Source: Plasmodium relictum
Taxonomy: Eukaryota; Apicomplexa; Aconoidasida; Haemosporida; Plasmodiidae
DNA length: 64,000 bases
Assembly: GCF_900005765.1 (NCBI RefSeq)
Contig: NC_041679.1
Span: 124,001-188,000 of the forward strand
Direction: 5' to 3'
Shown: positions 56,573 through 64,000 of the stretch, in pieces
How positions within the stretch are numbered: the first letter of the stretch is position 1
Layout: the number at the start of each line of letters is the position of its first letter
Notes under the pieces: model-generated
Told to the model about the DNA's origin: nothing
Seen by the model: the letters and a program-made list of their open reading frames with translations, nothing else
Databases searched by the model: none
Made by a program: the position numbers and the translations under genes

Positions 56573-58846
56573 ATGTATAATAATATTACTGATGAAAAAA
56601 AAAAAGGATATTTTGATAACACAAATAAATTAGATTGTACAAAGGAAAATAAATGGAACACTTATGAAAACAATTGCAATAAAAAAGTTCCTATAAATAG
56701 TTCAGATATAAAAAAAAAAAATAACGAAAATATAATCGGTAGTAAAGGAAAAAATTATATCGTTTCTACGTATAATAATAACAATAATACCAATTCTAAT
56801 AAAATGTTTTTTGATTTTTGTAATTCTTATGTTAATGTGTTATATTTTAAAAAGTTAAAAATAAACAGAAAATTGTTTGAAAAATTAAAAGACAAAAATA
56901 TAGTTATATATTTAAAATATAAAGAGAGTACCTGTGCAAGTGAAAATATAGAAATAAAAAGTTCGGAAATAAATAATTTATTTTTATGTTTTTTAATAAC
57001 AGAACCATTTCTTAAAAATGAGAAAAAAATAATAAAAATTTACATAAAATATTTTAAAGATGGCAAGTATAAAATATTATCATTCGGATTTGTTGAATTA
57101 AGTTTCAGTGATTTTACTGAAAAGTTTTACAGAAAAAAAACCTTTATGTTATGTTATGACAAAAATAATAATAAATACATTTTTGGATATTTAATATTAA
57201 TATTAGCTCATCAAAAAAAATGGAAACTATGCGATAATAAAATAGCTTTTGAATATGTAAGCAAATCTTATTTTGTTAGTAATAAAAATAATTATGATAA
57301 GCAAGTCTTTTATATTTGTAAAAAAATTCAGAAAAATATATTAGAATCATTTAATATGAATGGAGTTAATGAAAAAAAGTTTTTACAAAAACAGGCATTA
57401 TTAAAACATTTTAGTGTTACTCAGAGTTGTCCTAGCACTTTTACTGCAAACAATTTTAAGAAGAAATTGAATGATGAAAATAATAAAAATTATAAGAATT
57501 ATAAATCATTAATATATTTCAGTGATATAAAAAAGTCAGATTATTCTATAAAAGAGTGCAACTTAGAAAATATAATAGATAATAATAATAAAAATAAAAC
57601 TGATATTAATATAAATCATTTTGAAAAAAGATTGAATCATTCCAATAAAGATATTAGTCATTCTCAAGAAAGTAATACTTTACTTAATTCACCTAGTTTA
57701 AAAAAAGAAAATACTATATATTCTTTATCAAATACTAGTGCAGATAATTACTCAAAAATTAATTTGGAAAAATTTACAAAGGAAAACCTTATGAAATACA
57801 AAGAAAAAAAAATAAATTCAAAACATACTGAAGAAAATAATATAACAATACATGATGAATATTATATTTTAAAAGCCTATGAAGAAAACATTTTTAATTC
57901 AGGTGGAAATAAATTGAAAAATTATTTGGATAATAAAGAATCTTATAAGGAAAAAAATGATAAATATATAAAAGAAGAACAAAAAGAAAATTTCTATATA
58001 AAAAATAACTTTGATTTATTTTTATGTGAAAAATTACAAAACATATTGAATAATAATATAGATCATTTTATAAATGATACACAATTTATTCTTAAGCATC
58101 TTAAAAAAAAGATAGCAAAAAAAAATGATTATTTTATAAATGAGCTAGCAGATAAATATAAAAATGAAGTAGAAATAAAAAAAAATAATAGTACTGTAGA
58201 ATGGAAAAAAAAAGATGTTGAAGAAATAAACAATAAAGAAAAGTGCGAACAGGCAGAAAATCGAGAACAACAACAAAATGAAGAAATAAAATGTGATATA
58301 ATAAGAATTTTAGAAAATTGTATAAATACTACTTCAATGTATATTAAATGTGTTTTAAGAGATAAGGACATAAACACTTCTGAAAAAGATGTATTCATTG
58401 TATATGATGAAATCATAAATAATATGAAAAAGGCTTTATGCGAATATATTAGAGAAAATGAAATTTTAACAAGTTGTGATTTAAGTGTAAATAAATTAAA
58501 TGAATCTTTAAATAATTCAAAAGAAAATCCAAAAATGCATGTTCATAATAAAAAGGAAGATAATTCAAATAACGAGACAGATGAAATGCAAACAAAAATA
58601 TATAATGAACATGATTTTACACATAGTAAAACATGCTTTTCTTCTTATAAACAAAATAACATCTACTCTAACATTAATAGTGATGAAACGTTATGTTCTT
58701 CATCATCCTACTGTACACAATCTTCAAAAATTTTTAATGAAACATTTAAAGTAAATAATTATCTAAATCAGAATATATCAACAGCTTTAAAATATTATGA
58801 AAATAAATGGAAAAATAAATTGTTAAAAATGAGAAATTATATCTAA
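56573..58846 (+). CDS. conserved-type Plasmodium protein, possible N-terminal C2-like domain (757 aa)
   Basis: I do not recognise this gene by name. Residues about 80-225 are the only well-ordered part: YVNVLYFKKLKINRKLFEKLKD, IVIYLKYKEST, NNLFLCFLITEPFL, KIYIKYFKDGKYKILSFGFVELSFSDFTE and YLILILAHQKKWKL. Alternating beta strands with a 'fGfveLsfsdf'-like block recall NT-type C2 domains, but key residues are not diagnostic and this is only a suggestion. The rest is Asn/Lys/Glu-rich with predicted helical or coiled stretches at about 480-545 and 580-640. The C terminus ends NKWKNKLLKMRNYI. There is no signal peptide or membrane segment. Start is the first ATG after an A-rich leader; single exon. 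Confidence 0.75.
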   Translation: MYNNITDEKKKGYFDNTNKLDCTKENKWNTYENNCNKKVPINSSDIKKKNNENIIGSKGKNYIVSTYNNNNNTNSNKMFFDFCNSYVNVLYFKKLKINRKLFEKLKDKNIVIYLKYKESTCASENIEIKSSEINNLFLCFLITEPFLKNEKKIIKIYIKYFKDGKYKILSFGFVELSFSDFTEKFYRKKTFMLCYDKNNNKYIFGYLILILAHQKKWKLCDNKIAFEYVSKSYFVSNKNNYDKQVFYICKKIQKNILESFNMNGVNEKKFLQKQALLKHFSVTQSCPSTFTANNFKKKLNDENNKNYKNYKSLIYFSDIKKSDYSIKECNLENIIDNNNKNKTDININHFEKRLNHSNKDISHSQESNTLLNSPSLKKENTIYSLSNTSADNYSKINLEKFTKENLMKYKEKKINSKHTEENNITIHDEYYILKAYEENIFNSGGNKLKNYLDNKESYKEKNDKYIKEEQKENFYIKNNFDLFLCEKLQNILNNNIDHFINDTQFILKHLKKKIAKKNDYFINELADKYKNEVEIKKNNSTVEWKKKDVEEINNKEKCEQAENREQQQNEEIKCDIIRILENCINTTSMYIKCVLRDKDINTSEKDVFIVYDEIINNMKKALCEYIRENEILTSCDLSVNKLNESLNNSKENPKMHVHNKKEDNSNNETDEMQTKIYNEHDFTHSKTCFSSYKQNNIYSNINSDETLCSSSSYCTQSSKIFNETFKVNNYLNQNISTALKYYENKWKNKLLKMRNYI

Positions 58847-59999
58847 ATAGGGGGAAAAAAAAAAATATAATAATGGAACTTTTTTTTTTTTTAGTATAAT
58901 TTTTTCTAATATTTATTTTTTTTTTTATTTTCTCTTCTACCGTTATATATATATATATATATATATATTTGTTTTAATAAGAATATATAGTAATTGTTTT
59001 TATTTTGTCATTTTTTCGTAGTTTATATTTTTACCGATCATTAACCTTTTAACTTTTTTTTTTTTTTATTTTAAAAAAAAAAACTAAATTGTATATTTGT
59101 TTTAAAAATTAATAATAAATTTTATCATTTCTATTATTATTTTTTTATTTTTTAATTATTTTATCTAAATTTTCAACATTTCGTATAAGCAATTTTAAAA
59201 ACTCATAAAAAAAAGTTCATAAGCTATATATAAAATACAAATGTTTTCATTTTCACTTTCAATGTACACATATTACTTTAGTAGATATATTCACATTTTT
59301 TGTTGATCCTAAAACGTTTTTATTACTTTAACTATTTTTTTATATTACACACCACATCAAATATATTTTACTACTATTTCTTTTTTATATATTTCATTTT
59401 TTCTCTGTTTATAAAATAGCCTTAATAAAATTATACACTCAAAGGATAAAACATCATTTAATTAGAAAAAAAAAAAAATGGATATTACGCCTAGTTTTTT
59501 TCTAAAAATATATAAAATATATTTTTAGTTTTAGCAAATATTATATGTAAAAGGTAAATTATATTCATTCAAAAATGGGATTTTAATTGAATTTTCATTC
59601 TATATGATTTTACTATTATTTTTTGATATTTAAGAGTATCATTTTTTTTAGAATATTTTATTTTTGGAGATTTCTTATATTTTCAAATAACACTATAAAA
59701 AAAAATTCATCATTATCAATGTACAATAATTTTAAAACAGTTTATTTATTATTTTTCTTTTATAGAGATATAATTTAAAATATTTTTATAGAGTACTTTA
59801 TTTGTTCCTTTTTTTTTTTTTTTTTTATAAAACATAAAGATGGATTTAGTTCATTAGTTTTACATATATATATATGTATATATTTTTAATTTATTTTAAT
59901 AATTTAAAGCTTTCATCATTATATTATATTTACAAGTATCAACTTTTTTTTAATACTTAAAAATTATATTAAGATGAGTTTTAATAATTTATTAGTTAT

Positions 60000-60031
<32 letters not shown>

Positions 60032-60095
60032 CTATTATTTAAAATATGTAACTTTTAATATGCCCATATTGTGGAAACTTCTCTATTTATAATTT
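58847..60095. other. intergenic spacer with (TA)n tracts
   Basis: 1.25 kb including TA runs at about 58944-58968 and 60006-60032. No gene. Confidence 0.6.
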
Positions 60096-63000
60096 ATGAT
60101 GCTTAATTTAACAAAAAAAATTTATAAAATAAAAAAATTATTTCATGTAAAATATATAAAGACTTATGAAAAGTTTTACAATGAACATTTTATTTTTAAT
60201 TTTGAAAATATTGAAAATTTAAAAAAATTAAAAGAAACTAAAGAAGATGCTATATTATTATCAAATACACAAAAAAAAAAAAAAGATATTCTTGAAGACA
60301 ATATAGATAAAAAAAAATTAAAAAAAACAAGAAAAGTTTTAGCTTTACTTAGGAATAGATTAAAAAATTTTGATAAAATACCTTTGAACAGACCTTTTTA
60401 TATATTATACAAAAATATCGATTGTTTATCTGAAGTTGAGATAATTAATATTTTATATTCAGCTATAAAAAATAGAAAGTATTATACATTAAAGGAACAA
60501 GAAAATAATAATATTACAAATAAGAATAATTATATAAATAATAATAAGTATTTAAATGACATTTCATATGTAGACATTTATCCAGTGGAAACAAAAGAAT
60601 ATGATATATATTCTTTAGAAAAAGAAAATGAAAGTTCTCATAATGGAAATTGTATAAATACTGAACAAAATGGCAATTACATTGTAAACAAAAATAATTG
60701 TTTAGATAATATAAATGAAGAAAATGTTAGCTACATAGATAATAAGGAAGAAAATGCTAGAAATTTATCCAATAAAAATGTTAGAAAAAATGAAAATGAC
60801 TATGTATATAAATTACTGTTTCGTATAAACAAGAAATTAATAAGAAATAAAACTGTTAGTAACTTAGATATTTTACATATATATAAATTATCATATTCTT
60901 TAAATTTTTATAAAATCAATACACATAATTTTATATCCCTTTATTTAAGTTATTTTTTAAAAAAGGAAATAAAAATAATACTTGAGAATAAAGAAGAATG
61001 TAAAATAAAAAATGATTCAGAATTAGATTTTCTTCTAAACTTGTTAATTATTGAAAACAAAAATTTAAAAACATATTTTTTTAATTTATTATATGACTAC
61101 TTATTTGCAATTATAAAAAATGATCTTTTTAATTTATCATATAAGAATGTTTGTTTATTATTAAATATAAATAACTTTGAAAAAAATACATATGATAATT
61201 TTTTTTTTTTAGTTCTTAACAAAAATAAAGAAATTAAAAAGAAAATAACGTTGACAGATATAAATTATTTCTTTTTTTATCAAATCAAAAATAATATAAA
61301 TCTACCATTCTTTGATGATTTAATCGAGGAATGTGTTAAATCAAATGTTAATTCAAAATTAATACAAAATATACATTTATTATCATTGTTATTATTACAT
61401 TATAATTATTCAAAATGTTATTTTAGTATATATGATAAGTATGTAGAAATAGTATTTAACATGTACTCATATTTGATAAAAAATATAAAAATGTTTCTAG
61501 AAAATAAAAGAATAGAAGAGGAAATTTTGAATATTAAATTTTTAATTTCTTTTTCTTTAGCTTTATCTTTAATTCGTAATAATCTTTATCTTAATGAAGA
61601 ATTTTATATATTCATTTTGTATCTGGTAAATAATAAAGAATTAAATAATGATGATTTAATAATTTTATTAAATTTTATTATTTTTTGTAATTTTAAAAAT
61701 GATCTCTATTATAAGAGAAACCTATTATATTGTGATAAGAAAAAAATTACGTATATATATGATGGCGATAAGAAATATATCTTATTTGATTACAATGATT
61801 TATCTTTTTATCTTTATGAAAATTTAAAAAAAAATTATTTATATGAAGAAACAAAATACAACAAAAATGAAATATTAAAAAACAATGAAGATAAGAATAA
61901 AAGTAGTCTATTAAAAAAGTGTTCAAGTGAAAATAAAAAAAGTATATTAATTAATTATTTATCAAACAAAAATGTAAACGATATATTTAGAAATAATTTA
62001 GATAAAAATAAAGACCAAGTACAAGAGAATGATTTAGTTAAAATTAATAGATTGGAGGATAAATTTGAAATAAAATTACAATCATTCTTTGAAAAAAAAG
62101 GGGAGATAAAAAAAAATAAAAGTTATTACTTGTCCATTCTAGATTTGTTAATATCATTAAGAGATAATTATCTTGATAATAAATTTTACTTACATTTATT
62201 AAATTTATTTCATAAAAATATAATTAACTATAATATAAACATATTTGATTTGGATAAAATATTATTTACATATAGCCACTTAAATTTGAGTAAGGATATA
62301 ATTTCGTTGAATATTCTAAATATAATAGAAAAATTAAAAACAAATTTTACAAGAAATAATTACTGTATTGATGAAGAAAAATGTTTTTTCGATTCATTAT
62401 GTAGTATTTTATTAAGTATTTCTGAATTAAATTTATCTAATATAATAGATGTAACATTTTTTGAAAAGAAAGTATTGGAAAACATAAATAAAGTAAATAT
62501 AAATTCGGTTCTTATATTACTTCAATACTTTATTTTAAAAGGAAATTCTTTTTTAAATATAAAGGTGATTACATTGTTATTATTAGAATATATTAAGAAA
62601 AAGTATTATATGGTAGATAATGATATGAATGATCTTAACAAAGATATATTATTAGAGAAATTAAGATATGATAAAAACTATGATTTTATTAAACAATATT
62701 TAAAAGAAAATAAAAATTATGATAAAAGAGAAGAAATGGAGGAAGCTAAGGAGAAAAAGAAAGATTATATTTTTACGTATGATAAAAAAAAAAAAGGATA
62801 TGATAATATAAATTTTAATTATTATTTTAAAAAAATAAATGAAGATGATGTGTATGAATTTTTATTTCTAAGGTTTGTCTTTTTAAATATAATTTTAAAC
62901 TCCAATATACTTCTTGATAATTTTATTTTTTATGACATGAACAATTTTAAAGAAATACTAAATAATTTCAATAAAATTATCTATATTATGAAAGAAAACT

Positions 63001-63824
63001 TTAGTGATATATTAAATATAAATTTAAAAGAAGATGATGAAAAATATATTATATCATTAAATGAAGAGATAGAAAATAAAAATATAAAAGAAGTAGAAAG
63101 AAAAAGGTTATATTTTAATATATGCAATAATACAAATGAACAAATAAATAATAAATATGATATATTGAATAAAAAAGATTTTTTTTTAATAATAAATTAT
63201 TTTTTATTTATTTTTAAATTTGATTTGAAGTTTATTATAAAAGACAAGACTTTTTTAGAATATATGAAATTGCAACATTTGTATACTAAAAAATTTAAAA
63301 TTATATATTACAATTATAAATATTTATTTATATATCGTAAACTAATACTTTCTATCATATATGATATGAAAAAAAAAAATTGTATAAAAAATAATTACAT
63401 TTTAGATTTTAATAAAAATATTAACAGTCATAATGAAAAAAAAGATATCAACGAATTTATAAATATTTTAAGATATTTCAATTATTTATGCTTAAAAAAA
63501 GAAATAAGTAATAATGTTTTTTATAATTATTTAAAAAGTAATAATATAGATATATATGAAAATAAAGAATATAATTATGATATTATAGATAATGATAATA
63601 TAATTTATAATTTACATAGTGAAATTTTAAATATATATGTAAATGTTCCCTTTTTTAATTATATAATACCATTGGTTATAAAAATGAAAGATAAATGTTT
63701 AGCTATTAAGATTTTATTTAGTAGTTCTGAAAATGTTGATACATATAATGTACTATTTAGTATTATGAAGAATTTTTTAAAAAATTATAATTACGATGTA
63801 ATACTAATTAAAAGTAAAATATAA
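60096..63824 (+). CDS. large putative organellar helical-repeat protein, possible C-terminal RAP-like end (1,242 aa)
   Basis: The N terminus is basic and amphipathic (MMLNLTKKIYKIKKLFHVKY), consistent with a mitochondrial presequence. Most of the body is Leu/Ile/Phe-rich helix pairs in loose repeats, for example residues around 705-750 (HLLNLFHKNII, FDLDKILFTYSHLNLSKDI, LNILNIIEKL), a pattern seen in apicomplexan heptatricopeptide and FASTK-like RNA-binding proteins. The last about 45 residues (KCLAIKILFSSSENVD..., NYNYDVILIKSKI) have the spacing of a degenerate RAP domain, which ends in a 'Gy.VI.I' strand. Acidic or Asn-rich inserts occur at about 130-235 and 590-660. The frame is intact from ATG 60096 to TAA 63824. 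Organellar RNA processing or mitoribosome assembly would be the family function. That is inference, and a plain conserved protein of unknown function remains possible. Confidence 0.7.
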   Translation: MMLNLTKKIYKIKKLFHVKYIKTYEKFYNEHFIFNFENIENLKKLKETKEDAILLSNTQKKKKDILEDNIDKKKLKKTRKVLALLRNRLKNFDKIPLNRPFYILYKNIDCLSEVEIINILYSAIKNRKYYTLKEQENNNITNKNNYINNNKYLNDISYVDIYPVETKEYDIYSLEKENESSHNGNCINTEQNGNYIVNKNNCLDNINEENVSYIDNKEENARNLSNKNVRKNENDYVYKLLFRINKKLIRNKTVSNLDILHIYKLSYSLNFYKINTHNFISLYLSYFLKKEIKIILENKEECKIKNDSELDFLLNLLIIENKNLKTYFFNLLYDYLFAIIKNDLFNLSYKNVCLLLNINNFEKNTYDNFFFLVLNKNKEIKKKITLTDINYFFFYQIKNNINLPFFDDLIEECVKSNVNSKLIQNIHLLSLLLLHYNYSKCYFSIYDKYVEIVFNMYSYLIKNIKMFLENKRIEEEILNIKFLISFSLALSLIRNNLYLNEEFYIFILYLVNNKELNNDDLIILLNFIIFCNFKNDLYYKRNLLYCDKKKITYIYDGDKKYILFDYNDLSFYLYENLKKNYLYEETKYNKNEILKNNEDKNKSSLLKKCSSENKKSILINYLSNKNVNDIFRNNLDKNKDQVQENDLVKINRLEDKFEIKLQSFFEKKGEIKKNKSYYLSILDLLISLRDNYLDNKFYLHLLNLFHKNIINYNINIFDLDKILFTYSHLNLSKDIISLNILNIIEKLKTNFTRNNYCIDEEKCFFDSLCSILLSISELNLSNIIDVTFFEKKVLENINKVNINSVLILLQYFILKGNSFLNIKVITLLLLEYIKKKYYMVDNDMNDLNKDILLEKLRYDKNYDFIKQYLKENKNYDKREEMEEAKEKKKDYIFTYDKKKKGYDNINFNYYFKKINEDDVYEFLFLRFVFLNIILNSNILLDNFIFYDMNNFKEILNNFNKIIYIMKENFSDILNINLKEDDEKYIISLNEEIENKNIKEVERKRLYFNICNNTNEQINNKYDILNKKDFFLIINYFLFIFKFDLKFIIKDKTFLEYMKLQHLYTKKFKIIYYNYKYLFIYRKLILSIIYDMKKKNCIKNNYILDFNKNINSHNEKKDINEFINILRYFNYLCLKKEISNNVFYNYLKSNNIDIYENKEYNYDIIDNDNIIYNLHSEILNIYVNVPFFNYIIPLVIKMKDKCLAIKILFSSSENVDTYNVLFSIMKNFLKNYNYDVILIKSKI

Positions 63825-64000
63825 AAATAATAATAATAATAATTTTAAAGGCTACATAAAATGTTATGAATTGTCTAGGTATATATATATGCTTATAAGG
63901 TATTAGTTTTTTTTTTTTTTTTTTTTTTTTTTTGTGTTATAACATGTTTATTCTAAATATAATAGAATTATAAATTAATGTATCTTTTTTTTTTTAAATT

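Overview
This window comes from an extremely AT-rich nuclear genome. Coding DNA is Asn/Lys-rich, with low-complexity inserts, long homopolymers and (TA)n tracts, and the conserved genes are of apicomplexan (Plasmodium) type. Exported-type proteins with an RxLxE motif, an apicoplast-type release factor and a Ty3/gypsy-like LTR retroelement together point to an avian malaria parasite of the P. gallinaceum / P. relictum kind. The lineage assignment is inference: mammalian Plasmodium genomes generally lack these retroelements.

The left part, 1 to about 15.4 kb, is subtelomeric. It holds two paralogous putative exported proteins (3903-5114 and 7326-8021), the second cut off by an LTR. Between 5.7 and 13.75 kb lies a nest of degenerate LTRs in both orientations with three gag/pol remnants. 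These include an integrase fragment with a frameshift and a solo LTR with a perfect 5-bp target duplication. A 300-N gap (13757-14056) follows, and directly after it comes the 3' part of a glutamate-rich repeat gene (14057-15405).

From 17.2 kb rightwards the window is conserved chromosome core: a PX/WD40 phosphoinositide-binding protein (+), a divergent protein kinase (-), a giant UFD4/TRIP12-type HECT ubiquitin ligase (-), phosphopantetheine adenylyltransferase (+), a PPTC7-like PP2C phosphatase (-), an apicoplast RF2-type release factor (-), an mRNA cap guanine-N7 methyltransferase (-), an unrecognised protein with a possible C2-like domain (+), and a large probably organellar helical-repeat protein (+). 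The HECT ligase next to the adenylyltransferase recalls, from memory, the left arm of P. falciparum chromosome 7 (UT, PF3D7_0704600, and its neighbour).

Two gene models need repair. The kinase and the 557-codon ORF before it overlap in different frames at a 65-nt homopolymer and are probably one gene. The HECT gene has a 5' exon, an identical-length 65-nt homopolymer frameshift in its main exon, and six short 3' exons that carry the catalytic cysteine and C terminus. All of these were worked out here by reading splice sites and HECT motifs. The genes do not form a pathway; they are housekeeping genes separated by 0.5-3.4 kb of AT-rich spacer.
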